A stretch of 64,000 bases of DNA, taken from contig NZ_CAMVPU010000019.1 of assembly GCF_947169445.1 (NCBI RefSeq), forward strand, positions 1-64,000, read 5' to 3'. Both the position numbers and the translations under genes were made by a program. Positions 9,023 through 18,037 of this stretch are shown here, piece by piece; the stretch's first letter is position 1; the number at the start of each line of letters is the position of its first letter. The notes under the pieces were generated by a model. It did no database searches. It was not told the origin of the DNA and saw only the letters and a list, made by a program, of their open reading frames with translations. The stretch comes from an uncultured Butyrivibrio sp. GTDB lineage: Bacteria; Bacillota; Clostridia; Lachnospirales; Lachnospiraceae.

Positions 9023-10398
9023 TTAAGCACGAATTCTGGACTCAATTGTCTCAATATCCATTACATATTCGTTTGTTCCGCCCCAGTCAGTGATGATAGT
9101 CTCCTCAATAGTGCCGTCTTCATTAGTGATGGCAGTAGAGAGCCTATAATTCATCTTGGCAACCTTAGTATTGCTTCCGGAATTAGTATAACTCTTTAAA
9201 TATGTCACTGAATACTTGGTATGAGGATAAATACTTCCACCTATAGCAGCCGGTTCATATGAAATAGAATTTCTCTGAACTCCATCATCTTCAAAATAAT
9301 TAGCCCAAAGAGTTATTACACCATTTGCCTCGGGATTTTCCTCGAAGTTAAGGAACCTGTAGCTAAACTTACCATCATTTCTGTTAAAGATCATAGCCTC
9401 TCTGCTGATAGCCACATACACTGTATTCTCCTGTGGTGTCTCCTCATTATTCAGGAAAACATTACGGAGTGCCACGTACTCATCAGAGACTACAAACTCT
9501 CTCAGTTCATCCACATTACCAACATCAAGCTGCGTAAAGATATCCGCAAAACGCCCTGAACATCCTTGGCATTTTCTATACATGCCTTTAAAGAAGAAAG
9601 CTCATCAGAAGTTCCAACGCATCTTTCAATCTTATCAATCTCAGAAAGGTAGCTTACTGCATCCTCATAATTCATGGTAAAAGAGTTTGATGAAGGTATC
9701 GAATATTTGCATATTACCTCTTTTAACTCACCACTTGGAGATTTCTCATAAATATCAAGCAGTCTGTCAAGAATCTGAGTATACTTGGCAAAAGATGAAG
9801 TGCTACTGCTATCTCTAAAAAGAGAATTTACATCTTCCTGATAAACAGAAAAACACCTGTCATAGGCTGCAGAAATAATCTCTATAGCTTCTTTGTTGGT
9901 ATTATCCTGCTCAAGTATTGAAACAACACCCAAAACAGTATCTATATTACCTTCGCCTGTATTCATAGTATTAACGGCATCATTAAGCATTACAGTCAGG
10001 TAGTTAGATAAAAGTCCCTCATTGTCTGTATTCTGCCAACCATCATACAAAACCTTTTTAGCAGACTCTGAATCATCAATGCTAAGATATGCACTGGCCA
10101 TATTGGAATAGGCCTTTACCGAACCTGCATCAATCTCAATAGCTTCAGAATAGGAACTAATAGCCGCATCATATTCAGCATTTTCAGAATATCTGTTACC
10201 GGCGGCAATCGCTTTATTAACCTTCACAAAAGGCAAATGACTGTACACTGCATATCCTGCTACAATTGTAACTGCACCGGTCAAAGCAATCAGCCATATT
10301 TTCTTAAAATCAGTTTTTGGCTTACGTCTGCGACCTTTTCCCCTTCTCTTTGCAGACACATAGGCATTGTCTTTACTTCTGTAACCCATAATCCCCAA
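9023..10398 (-). pseudogene. Membrane-anchored TPR protein split by a one-base frameshift
   Basis: Two overlapping minus-strand frames (10398-9502 and 9583-9023) join into one protein if one base is restored near 9548-9556. The first frame has a basic N-terminus, one membrane helix (about 33-54) and TPR-like helices (NRYSENAEYDAAISSYSEAIEID at about 88-110). It loses sense after ENAKDVQG. The other frame then continues with RFADIFTQLDVGNVDELREF and a beta-rich domain to 9023. The break falls at GGG (9554-9556) next to TTTT (9548-9551), both slippery runs. With the repair the protein would be 458 residues. This may be a true pseudogene, a sequencing error or programmed slippage; the short reading distance favours a recent event or an error. 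Function is unknown. Confidence 0.75.
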
Positions 10399-10565
10399 AA
10401 TTCCTTTTACTTCTAATATTTCCCACAGTGTTACCCCAACACTGAAAAGAGTATAACATAAAAGGAAGGCTTGGACTACGGATTTATTTCAATTTTTTTA
10501 ATGTTTTTTTAATAATTTCATAATATTTTGGATCATATAAAATCCTAAAAAAAAATCATGAAAAA

Positions 10566-10588
10566 AGGGCAACCAACCTGGTCACCCT
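10566..10588 (-). terminator. Terminator of the rpiB-like gene
   Basis: The minus strand has stem AGGGTGACC/GGTTGCCCT (9 pairs, two of them G-T), loop AGGTT, then TTTTTTCATG and a second long T-run. Confidence 0.85.
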
Positions 10589-10631
10589 TAATTTATTAAA
10601 TGCATTTAATAATTCTATCAGATATCAGACA

Positions 10632-11276
10632 TTACTTGCCAAGTATCTCATGAACAGCAGTCTTGATTTTCTCATCCTTGGCATTAGCATCAAAATACTC
10701 AAGGAAGTGTTCTCCTGAAAGAGCACCCTTTACAAGCTCTCTATCAAGATTCTTAAGAATTTCTGCTACATCCTGATTGTATGTAACCTTCTTAACCTCA
10801 TCGAGGATCTTCTTGTTACGCTGCTCAGGAACTGCTCTTTCTCTTGGATAGCCCTGTCCTGATTCCTCGGAAAAGAGCTTTTCAAAAGTATACTCAAGAT
10901 TAAGCTCAGCACCCCAACCTGACTTAAGTGCAAAGTTCATTGAAATAGCATTTCCATCATTGATCTGAGCAAAAGTATAAGCATCAAGAGGATCTGTAAC
11001 ATGTCCGCAAATAACTCCCGGGAAGCTATTGCAAGCAAGCATAGCTCCTTCACCTGTGCCGCAGCCTGTTACAACATAATCTACTGCTCCTGAGTTAAGA
11101 AGTACGCAGGCCAGAATACCATTCTGTACGTATGTAAGCTGTGCCTCGTCATCAGCAGAATACATTCCATAGTTAAATACTTCAAAGCCATGCTTGTCGG
11201 CAACTTTTTTAAGTGCACCATAGATCATTTCGTTCTTTGCAGCCTGGCTGTTCTCATTAATAAGTGCAATTTTCAT
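10632..11276 (-). CDS. RpiB/LacA/LacB-family sugar-phosphate isomerase
   Basis: This family interconverts aldose and ketose phosphates, such as ribose-5-phosphate and ribulose-5-phosphate. The protein has 214 residues, longer than the usual 145-150 because of a C-terminal helical extension from about residue 150. The Rossmann-type start MKIALINENSQAAKNEMIYG is seen, as is VVTGCGTGEGAMLACNSFPGVICG with the catalytic cysteine and phosphate loop. The substrate cannot be read from sequence; the length differs from classical RpiB, so the generic family name is safer. It is preceded by a GGAGGG ribosome binding site and lies downstream of the HAD phosphatase gene. Confidence 0.85.
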   Translation of the reverse strand: MKIALINENSQAAKNEMIYGALKKVADKHGFEVFNYGMYSADDEAQLTYVQNGILACVLLNSGAVDYVVTGCGTGEGAMLACNSFPGVICGHVTDPLDAYTFAQINDGNAISMNFALKSGWGAELNLEYTFEKLFSEESGQGYPRERAVPEQRNKKILDEVKKVTYNQDVAEILKNLDRELVKGALSGEHFLEYFDANAKDEKIKTAVHEILGK

Positions 11277-11422
11277 TTTAACCCTCCACTTTATTATAAT
11301 CCTGTCTACAATGAGCCCTGGAAAAAATCATATTATAAGCTCATATCCATAACAATTATATGCTGATAGAACAATTGAATCTATGTCTAATAGGTTTTTG
11401 TGTAAGTTTTTCAATATTTTAG

Positions 11423-12280
11423 TCACATAATCCGGTTCAGGATTTCGCCCATCTCACCAATGCCCTCATAAACTGCATCTGGTTTTACGTCGGATTGAGG
11501 GATGTCCCCAAGACCTGCTTCACCAGTAAGGACTAAAACTCCCTTAGCTCCATTTTTTACTCCGGTAGCGACATCTGTATAGAGTCTGTCACCAACAAAA
11601 GTAATCCTCTCTTTAGAAACTCCGCTCTTATCTACTACCATATCCACGGTTTCAGGGAAAGGTTTTCCTACATATTTAGGCTCTATACCGGTAGAAAGTG
11701 TAATTGCTGCGCACATAGCGCCGCAGTCCGGTATAAAACCACCCTTAACAGGACAATTGATATCAAGGTGCGTAGCCAGGAAAAGAGCTCCATTTCTGAT
11801 ATAAGTACAGGCATTTGTAAGTTTCTCATAAGTAAGGGTCTTATCAAATCCAACAACAACAATATCAGGAATATTGGTAGTATCCGCAGGTACAAAGCCT
11901 TCATTTACTGGTACTTCAGGTTCAAAAAGATTAATACCCTCATTCCGGAAATCTTCTATAAGTGGTTCTGTTCCCAAAAGATAAACTTTTTTTCCCGGAT
12001 ATTTACTCTTCAAATACCTTATCATTACATCACCGGATGTCATGATCTGATCACGTCCAATGAAGCAGTTCATTCTTTTTAGCTTTTCAATATAAAGAGA
12101 AGGCGAAGTAGATGAATTATTGGTAAAAAACAAATAGTCCTTCCCGGATTTTTTTACAGCATCCAGAAAATCCAACGCTCCATCTAAAATATCTTCATCA
12201 AGATAGAATGTTCCATCCATATCAAGAACGAACAGATCAGTATTCATAAGAACTTTTTTCTTTGTCTCTAAATCAAGCAT
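11423..12280 (-). CDS. HAD-IIA family sugar-phosphate phosphatase (NagD-like)
   Basis: The protein is a haloacid-dehalogenase hydrolase that dephosphorylates small phosphorylated metabolites. Its 285 residues include motif I FVLDMDGTFYLD (nucleophile Asp19 and acid Asp21), motif II FFTNNSS, a C2 cap domain in the middle, the conserved lysine in YVGKPFPETVD, and motif III/IV ITFVGDRLYTDVATGVKNGAKGVLVLTGE. This is the NagD/AraL/PGP subfamily arrangement. Neighbours give little specificity, although an RpiB-like isomerase lies directly downstream, which would suit a sugar-phosphate substrate. Confidence 0.9.
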   Translation of the reverse strand: MLDLETKKKVLMNTDLFVLDMDGTFYLDEDILDGALDFLDAVKKSGKDYLFFTNNSSTSPSLYIEKLKRMNCFIGRDQIMTSGDVMIRYLKSKYPGKKVYLLGTEPLIEDFRNEGINLFEPEVPVNEGFVPADTTNIPDIVVVGFDKTLTYEKLTNACTYIRNGALFLATHLDINCPVKGGFIPDCGAMCAAITLSTGIEPKYVGKPFPETVDMVVDKSGVSKERITFVGDRLYTDVATGVKNGAKGVLVLTGEAGLGDIPQSDVKPDAVYEGIGEMGEILNRIM

Positions 12281-12306
12281 ATACTCTAATCCTTCCGACT
12301 AATCAT

Positions 12307-12335
12307 GATATCTTGAATGAATCATTCAAGATATC
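12307..12335. repeat. Perfect 14 bp palindrome
   Basis: GATATCTTGAATGA and its complement are separated by one base. It lies between the HAD gene and the K+ channel gene. A second hairpin (12337-12382) and the dispersed motif (12390) follow directly, making a 130-base structured patch. Confidence 0.7.
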
Positions 12336-12336
12336 A

Positions 12337-12382
12337 GCAAACAAGCCGATTCCAGTCGACTTACGTCGAAGGGCTTGTTTGC
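12337..12382. repeat. Nested hairpin, 11 bp outer stem
   Basis: The outer arms GCAAACAAGCC (12337-12347) and GGCTTGTTTGC (12372-12382) enclose an inner TCGAC/GTCGA stem (12356-12369). There is no T-run on either side, so it does not look like an ordinary terminator; it may be an mRNA 3' stabiliser or a remnant of a small mobile repeat. Confidence 0.65.
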
Positions 12383-12389
12383 CACTTGA

Positions 12390-12426
12390 ATCATGTTCTC
12401 ACGAAATCCGCAGTAAATGCGGATTT
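12390..12426. repeat. Dispersed intergenic motif, copy 2
   Basis: ATCATGTTCTCACGAAAT (12390-12407) has one difference from copies 1 and 3. Its hairpin AAATCCGC/GCGGATTT spans 12404-12426. It lies 13 bases after the end of the channel gene's stop region on the minus strand. Confidence 0.65.
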
Positions 12427-12446
12427 CTGTAATTTCATCTAAGAAC

Positions 12447-13661
12447 TCATACAAACTCATTCTTAAGGTGTTTTTCATATAAAAGCACGATATCTCCTGC
12501 CTTAATGACAAGATTTCCCTTAGGAACCATTGCTTTGCCTTTTCGCCTAACCATAAATATATAGCTCTGCCTCGAAATGTCGATATCCTTGATTGCTACT
12601 CCATTCCAGGAATGTCCCTCATTTATAGTTATTTCCTTAAGGTCAATTGGCTGGATTTCCTTAGTTTTTTCTGCACACATTACGACAAGATCTCCGACTT
12701 CCAGAACAGTCTGCCCTCTTGGAATGATTGTATCTTTTTTTCGCTGAACAGCTACTATCATCACATCTTTAGGTAGCCCCAGTTCAATTATTTTTTTGCC
12801 AACCCATTTATCATTAGTAGATAATATAACTCTTATGAAATGGATATTTTCTTCCTCAGCATAGTCACCTACTGTCTTAAGCTTTTGATACTGTTCAACG
12901 AATCCAGCGGAAATAATACCCGTAGGTATGGCGACCATACCGACTCCCAAAAAGCTAATTATGATTCCAAGTATTTTACCCGTTAGCGTTACAGGATAAA
13001 TATCTCCATATCCAACTGTCAAAAGCGTTGAAGTAGCCCACCAAATTCCTGAAAAGGCATTTTGAAAAACGTCAGGCTGCGCCTCATGCTCCACACTGTA
13101 CATACAAAGACTGGCAGCCATCATCAGGATCAGAATAATGAATCCCGATGCAAGAAGCTGCTGCTTTTTGCTCATAATAACTTCTGTAATTACATTCAGC
13201 TGATCATAATAGGAATTAATTCTAAAGAGCCTTAATATTCTTGCCACTCTGAATAGCTTGAACACAGAAGTTCCTGCCGGAAAAAAGACCGGCAAATAAT
13301 AAGGCAGGAAAGACAATAGATCAATTAAACCTGAAAAAGAAAAGATATATTTGCAAAGTGATTTTCCTTCCGGCAGCTTGGGATAAAGTTCATTAGCTGT
13401 CAGAAGTCTTAACACATAATCAATTGCAAAGAAAAAAGTAGTAACTCCTTCAATAGCAAGGAGGAGCCCTTTATAGTGCTCCTCCATATAATCAAATGTT
13501 ATTGCAAATGCCGCAAAAAGATTAAGGCAAAGGGCCACAATACTAAGAACATCATAAAAGCGATTTATCGGTTCATCAATCACTCCTGTGCTTACCATGT
13601 TAAACACTTTAGCTCTGAAACGATTTATTTTCGCATTTAATACAGTCCTATCAGCAGCCAT
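12447..13661 (-). CDS. Voltage-gated-like K+ channel with TrkA-C domain
   Basis: The protein has 404 residues and is an integral membrane protein. Six helices span about residues 30-255, with a voltage-sensor-like S4 (FRVARILRLFRINSYYD) and a pore containing the K+ selectivity filter TVGYGD before IYPVTLTGK. A cytoplasmic region then contains an RCK_C/TrkA-C-like domain with two related repeats (VGKKIIELGLPKDVMIVAVQRKKDTIIPRG and WNGVAIKDIDISRQSYIFMVRRKGKAMVPKG). Such domains gate channels in response to ligands such as c-di-AMP; the ligand here is not known. The ATG directly abuts the stop codon of the helicase gene, so translation is probably coupled. Confidence 0.9.
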   Translation of the reverse strand: MAADRTVLNAKINRFRAKVFNMVSTGVIDEPINRFYDVLSIVALCLNLFAAFAITFDYMEEHYKGLLLAIEGVTTFFFAIDYVLRLLTANELYPKLPEGKSLCKYIFSFSGLIDLLSFLPYYLPVFFPAGTSVFKLFRVARILRLFRINSYYDQLNVITEVIMSKKQQLLASGFIILILMMAASLCMYSVEHEAQPDVFQNAFSGIWWATSTLLTVGYGDIYPVTLTGKILGIIISFLGVGMVAIPTGIISAGFVEQYQKLKTVGDYAEEENIHFIRVILSTNDKWVGKKIIELGLPKDVMIVAVQRKKDTIIPRGQTVLEVGDLVVMCAEKTKEIQPIDLKEITINEGHSWNGVAIKDIDISRQSYIFMVRRKGKAMVPKGNLVIKAGDIVLLYEKHLKNEFV

Positions 13662-15662
13662 TTATTCCCCCTTATGCTTGCGCTTACCAAAGCTCTCCAT
13701 AACAAGACTGCTTACATCAGCAAGATAATCAAGACTTCTCTTCTTATTTTCTGCTTTGATAGCTTTTTTATCAGCCTTTGAAACATTCATGGTATTATTG
13801 TCCGGATTATCCGCCTTTTTTCTCTGGGAATTATCTTCCATATACCATGCCTTTGTAGAACTCTCCCCTTTAATATTTATACGCCCTACATTTTCAAAGC
13901 CATCGCTTTTTTTCTTTGACTTTCTTTCATACTTCCTTAAATCAGATGTTGCACCTGATTTAGACGCAGCCTTGTCAGAAGACTTATCTCTGTCAGCCTT
14001 GATGCTGGCAATAAGGCTCTCATCCAGGCCTGTTCCCTTTGTAAATCCATCAGAGTCATTCAAAGGCTTGTTCTTTCTCTTTGGCTTTGGGAAAAGAGAA
14101 TTGTCAGCGGTTTTCTCATCACGAGACTTTCTACCCTGCCTGTCAGAATTTCTTACATCTTTACTGCGTCCATCTCTATCTGAACGTTTACCATCACGGC
14201 CACGACCATCTCTGTCAAAACGTCTGGAGCGCTTTCCGTCTTTATCTCTTTCTCCGCGAGTCTTAAAGTCCCTACGTCCTCTATCGCTCTTTTCGAAAAG
14301 AACAAGATCCTCGATATCATCACCCATCTTGAGCTTCATGAATCCGGCAGCAAGCTGCTCAGCAGTATACTCACCCTCTTCAACCTTCTGGTTTACGAAC
14401 TCAAGAACAGAAGTAATATCACCATTCTCAATAATATCAATAACCTCAGCAAAAACCTTCTGAGATTTAACTCTTGTTATCTCTTTTGCCTTAGGGACAT
14501 GCCTTTCCTCAATCTTGGTATGGCAAACCCTCTCAATTTCCCTAAGCTTATACATTTCTCTGCCGCCTACAAGAGTAAAGCTCTTTCCGCTTCTGCCTGC
14601 TCTACCTGTACGACCGATTCTATGTACGTAGTATTCGATATCCTCAGGAATATCGAAGTTAAATACTGCTTCAACTCCACTTACATCTATTCCTCTTGCA
14701 GCCACGTCAGTTGCAATAAGAATATTGATCCTGCCGCTTCTAAAGAGATTCATTACAGTATCTCTCTGATTCTGAGAAAGATCTCCGTGAAGTCCATCTG
14801 CAAGATATCCCTTGCCCTTAAGGCTCTCAGAAAGCTGATCTACCATCTTCTTGGTATTACAGAAAATAAGCGATCTTGCAGGATTATAATAATCCATAAG
14901 TCTGCAAAGAACCTCTTCTTTCATCTTCTGAGGAACTCTGTAATAAACCTGTTCAATAGCTGCAACCGTGATCTCCTTAGGAGTCATCTTGATATACTCA
15001 GCGTCAGGCTTCTGATATGTCTTTGTAATCTTAAGTATTGCATCGGGCATTGTAGCAGAGAAAAGAGCTGTCTGACGCTCACTCGGCATTCCCTGAAGGA
15101 TAGTCTCAATATCCTCTCTAAAGCCCATATCAAGCATTTCATCTGCTTCATCAAGAACCAGAACCTTAACATCCTGCATCTTCATTGTATGTCTTCTCAT
15201 GTGATCCATTACCCGTCCCGGAGTACCAACCACAATCTGAACACCATTTGAAAGAGCTCTTATCTGTCTGGAAATATCCTGGCCACCATATACAGCCAAA
15301 ACCTTGATTCCAAACATAAACTTAGCAAAATCTCTAATATCGTCTGCAGCCTGCATAGCAAGCTCTCTTGTAGGACAAAGAACAACAGCCTGAAGATGTT
15401 TATTATTCGGATCCACCTGGTGTAAAAGCGGAATACCAAATGCAGCAGTCTTTCCTGTTCCAGTCTGAGCCTGTCCAATTATATCTTTCCCCTGGAGCAT
15501 AACTGGGATAGCTGCCTTCTGGATTGGGGACATATACTCAAATCCCATCTCCGTTACAGCTCTTATTATTCTCTCATCAAGACCTGATTCGTCATATCGA
15601 ATCTTCTTTTCTTCGTTAACCTCGTTTTCCTTAATAATTTCTTTTTCTAAATCTTTACTCAT
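13662..15662 (-). CDS. DEAD-box ATP-dependent RNA helicase (CshA/DeaD type)
   Basis: The protein unwinds RNA duplexes in ribosome assembly or mRNA decay and has 666 residues. Motifs in order are the Q motif (GFEYMSPIQKAAIPVML), I AQTGTGKT, Ia PTRELAMQ, GG, Ib TPGRVMDH, II DEAD, III SAT, IV IFCNTKK, V ATDVAARGIDV and VI YVHRIGRTGRAG. Beyond about residue 430 the chain is a low-complexity tail rich in Lys, Arg, Asp and Ser (repeats like DRDGRGRDGKRSDRDGRS), which probably binds RNA non-specifically. The domain set matches clostridial CshA/DeaD, but the exact orthologue is not certain. The gene leads into the K+ channel gene with no gap. Confidence 0.94.
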   Translation of the reverse strand: MSKDLEKEIIKENEVNEEKKIRYDESGLDERIIRAVTEMGFEYMSPIQKAAIPVMLQGKDIIGQAQTGTGKTAAFGIPLLHQVDPNNKHLQAVVLCPTRELAMQAADDIRDFAKFMFGIKVLAVYGGQDISRQIRALSNGVQIVVGTPGRVMDHMRRHTMKMQDVKVLVLDEADEMLDMGFREDIETILQGMPSERQTALFSATMPDAILKITKTYQKPDAEYIKMTPKEITVAAIEQVYYRVPQKMKEEVLCRLMDYYNPARSLIFCNTKKMVDQLSESLKGKGYLADGLHGDLSQNQRDTVMNLFRSGRINILIATDVAARGIDVSGVEAVFNFDIPEDIEYYVHRIGRTGRAGRSGKSFTLVGGREMYKLREIERVCHTKIEERHVPKAKEITRVKSQKVFAEVIDIIENGDITSVLEFVNQKVEEGEYTAEQLAAGFMKLKMGDDIEDLVLFEKSDRGRRDFKTRGERDKDGKRSRRFDRDGRGRDGKRSDRDGRSKDVRNSDRQGRKSRDEKTADNSLFPKPKRKNKPLNDSDGFTKGTGLDESLIASIKADRDKSSDKAASKSGATSDLRKYERKSKKKSDGFENVGRINIKGESSTKAWYMEDNSQRKKADNPDNNTMNVSKADKKAIKAENKKRSLDYLADVSSLVMESFGKRKHKGE

Positions 15663-15697
15663 ATAACTCTCTTATTTCTAAATAAAACTAACTATAA

Positions 15698-16246
15698 TTA
15701 CATATCTCCACTCATAACATCTTTGTTCTTAACAATGTAATCACAAAGAGAAATAATTGTGAGTGCAAGAGCAATCCACATAATTATCTGTGTAACCAGA
15801 TCATAAAATGGGATTACATCGCCCAAATTAGCGATCATAAGTATTACCATGATCATCTGGAAAGTTGTCTTGAACTTTCCCCAATAACTTGCAGCAATAA
15901 CTCGTCCATTATCTGCCGCAATAAGTCTGAAACCACTAATAATAAATTCCCTTGCTATGATAATAACAACTATCCATGAAGGGATTCTTCCAAGCTCAAT
16001 AAGACAGATCATTGCGCTGCATACAAGGAGCTTGTCAGCAAGAGGATCCATAAATTTACCAAAATCCGTAATAAGGTTGTATTTCCTGGCAATCTTTCCA
16101 TCAAGCATATCTGTAAGACTGGCTATAATAAAGATTGCAAGTGAAACCCATTTAAATGCACCATTTCCGGGACTAAGCAATAAAAAAGCTACGAAAAAAG
16201 GAATAAGTACAACTCTAAGAACGGTCAATTTGTTAGGTAAATTCAT
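15698..16246 (-). CDS. pgsA: CDP-diacylglycerol-glycerol-3-phosphate 3-phosphatidyltransferase
   Basis: PgsA makes phosphatidylglycerol phosphate, the committed step of phosphatidylglycerol synthesis, at the membrane. Its 182 residues start MNLPNKLTVLRVVLIPFFV. The CDP-alcohol phosphotransferase signature (DG, AR, G, D and D at fixed spacing) appears as DMLDGKIARKYNLITDFGKF followed by MDPLADKLL. Four or more hydrophobic helices follow. It overlaps the end of rimO by four bases (ATGA), so the two are translationally coupled, as in many Clostridia. Confidence 0.96.
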   Translation of the reverse strand: MNLPNKLTVLRVVLIPFFVAFLLLSPGNGAFKWVSLAIFIIASLTDMLDGKIARKYNLITDFGKFMDPLADKLLVCSAMICLIELGRIPSWIVVIIIAREFIISGFRLIAADNGRVIAASYWGKFKTTFQMIMVILMIANLGDVIPFYDLVTQIIMWIALALTIISLCDYIVKNKDVMSGDM

Positions 16247-17598
16247 GTTGTTTCCTCCCCAATAAGGTCATATTCATTTGCACCGGTAATCAATACTTTT
16301 ATATAATCACCGGTCATTAGCTCTCGCTTTATACCACTTACAAAAACATATCCGTCAATATCCGGAGCATCCTTATATGTTCTGGCTACATATGATAAGC
16401 CATCATCATCATCCGCATCAGTAATTCTGCCTTCAATTACAGCGTCAACAACCTTACCGATCATATTCTCTGCATTCTCAAAAGCAATCTCCTGCTGAAG
16501 TCTCATAAGCTTATTTCGTCTGGTATTCTTAACCCTTTCAGTAACCTGATCAGGCATAACAGCAGCCGGAGTATCTTCCTCCTGTGAATAGGTAAAGACA
16601 CCAAGCCTGTCAAATCTAAGATCACGTACAAGATCCATCGTCTCATTATGATCAGCGGCAGTTTCACCAGGGAATCCACTAATAAGAGTAGTTCTGATGC
16701 AAATATCAGGTATTTCTTCTCTTAAATGCTCAACCAGAGCTCTGATCTCCGCATTATTGGTACGTCTACCCATCTTCTTGAGGATTCGATCAGCCCCTGA
16801 CTGAATCGGAATATCCAAATAATGGCAGATTTTAGGCTCTGATTTAATAGTCTGTATTAGTTCCTCATTAATCTCTTCCGGATAGCAATAGAGAATTCTG
16901 ATCCACCTAAAGCCTTCTATCTCGCACAATTTATGTAACAGTTCTGGCAGTTTTTTCTCACCATAAAGATCTGTTCCATACAATGTTGTCTCCTGAGCTA
17001 CAAGCAAAAGCTCAGTAACACCTGCATCAGCAAGATTTCTGGCATCAACTAAAAGTTCCTCCATAGGAACACTTCTGTAGGAGCCTCTGACTTTTGGAAT
17101 AATGCAATATGAGCAGTGTTTATCACAGCCCTCAGCAATCTTCAGATAATTATACAGACCACCTGTAGTGATTACACGTTTCATACCACCAACAGGCTTC
17201 TTATTTAGATCATCAAAATAATTCTTGTGAGAAAAAAGCTTATCCCTCTTGATAGTTTCATCAATAGCATCAATGATCTTATCTGTAGAAGAAATCCCAA
17301 GAATTTCATCTACCTCTGGTATTTCTTTTTGAATTTCGTCCTGATAGCGTTGTCCAAGGCATCCTGTTACAATCAAAGCTTTAAGCTGACCGGATTTTCT
17401 CCGCTCAGCAAGCTCCAAAATAGTATTAATGCTTTCTTCCTTGGCATCATTTATAAAGCAGCAGGTGTTAACAACTGCTGCTTGTGCTTCATCTTCATCA
17501 TCAGTAAAGCTGTATCCTCGGCTAGAAAGCATTCCCAGCATAACCTCGGTATCAACTCTATTCTTGTCACAACCAAGTGACACAAATAAAATTTTCAT
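16243..17598 (-). CDS. rimO: Ribosomal protein S12 methylthiotransferase RimO
   Basis: RimO is a radical-SAM enzyme that adds a methylthio group to an aspartate of ribosomal protein S12. The 451 residues show the N-terminal MTTase domain (MKILFVSLGCDKNRVDTEVM, with further cysteines in NTCCFINDAKEES and VTGCLGQRY), the radical-SAM cluster motif CDKHCSYCIIP and a C-terminal TRAM domain (DAVIEGRITDADDD to the end). Three N-terminal cysteines for the auxiliary cluster are present. The SLGCxKN start separates RimO from MiaB. It lies between rpoZ (3 bases) and pgsA. Confidence 0.97.
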   Translation of the reverse strand: MKILFVSLGCDKNRVDTEVMLGMLSSRGYSFTDDEDEAQAAVVNTCCFINDAKEESINTILELAERRKSGQLKALIVTGCLGQRYQDEIQKEIPEVDEILGISSTDKIIDAIDETIKRDKLFSHKNYFDDLNKKPVGGMKRVITTGGLYNYLKIAEGCDKHCSYCIIPKVRGSYRSVPMEELLVDARNLADAGVTELLLVAQETTLYGTDLYGEKKLPELLHKLCEIEGFRWIRILYCYPEEINEELIQTIKSEPKICHYLDIPIQSGADRILKKMGRRTNNAEIRALVEHLREEIPDICIRTTLISGFPGETAADHNETMDLVRDLRFDRLGVFTYSQEEDTPAAVMPDQVTERVKNTRRNKLMRLQQEIAFENAENMIGKVVDAVIEGRITDADDDDGLSYVARTYKDAPDIDGYVFVSGIKRELMTGDYIKVLITGANEYDLIGEETT

Positions 17599-17601
17599 AT
17601 A

Positions 17602-17898
17602 TTATTCGTTCTCTGAACTCTCTTCTGTTACAACTTCTTCAGAATCAGTAAGCATTTCTTCCTTCTCCTCGTCTGTAAGAATACGAAGAGTATCCTGATT
17701 CATCTCATCTACAGCGATAGAAAGAGGCTTCTGCTTGTCCTTAACCTTAACCATAGGCTCATCACCAGCGATAATCTGTCTAGCTCTCTTTGCTGTAGCC
17801 ATAACTACTGAGTATCTTGAGCTGATTACAGGCTCTTCGCCTTCCTCAACTCCCTTGTTAACTACTTTCATAAGATCAACATAAGAAGGGTGTATCAT
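17602..17898 (-). CDS. rpoZ: DNA-directed RNA polymerase omega subunit
   Basis: Omega assists assembly of RNA polymerase by binding the beta-prime subunit. The 98-residue protein has the family core SRYSVVMATAKRARQI (usually SRY-LVLATAKRARQL), followed by an acidic C-terminal tail. Its position after gmk in a yicC-remA-gmk-rpoZ cluster is the standard Firmicutes order and supports the call. A GAAAGG ribosome binding site precedes the ATG. Confidence 0.95.
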   Translation of the reverse strand: MIHPSYVDLMKVVNKGVEEGEEPVISSRYSVVMATAKRARQIIAGDEPMVKVKDKQKPLSIAVDEMNQDTLRILTDEEKEEMLTDSEEVVTEESSENE

Positions 17899-17951
17899 AT
17901 TAAATCCTTTCTTGCGGTATTCCGCACAAAACTCATTTTTAATATAAATTC

Positions 17952-17977
17952 TGTATTATCACTTGCCTGATAATACA
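17952..17977. repeat. Stem-loop between gmk and rpoZ
   Basis: A 9 bp perfect stem TGTATTATC/GATAATACA with an 8-base loop lies in the 139-base gap. There is no U-run, so it is probably a processing or stability element within the operon transcript. A smaller TGCGG/CCGCA hairpin lies closer to rpoZ. Confidence 0.5.
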
Positions 17978-18037
17978 TATGAATTAATATACAATCAACG
18001 GATTATAACAATAACCTAATATAAGAAAAAAATCAAA

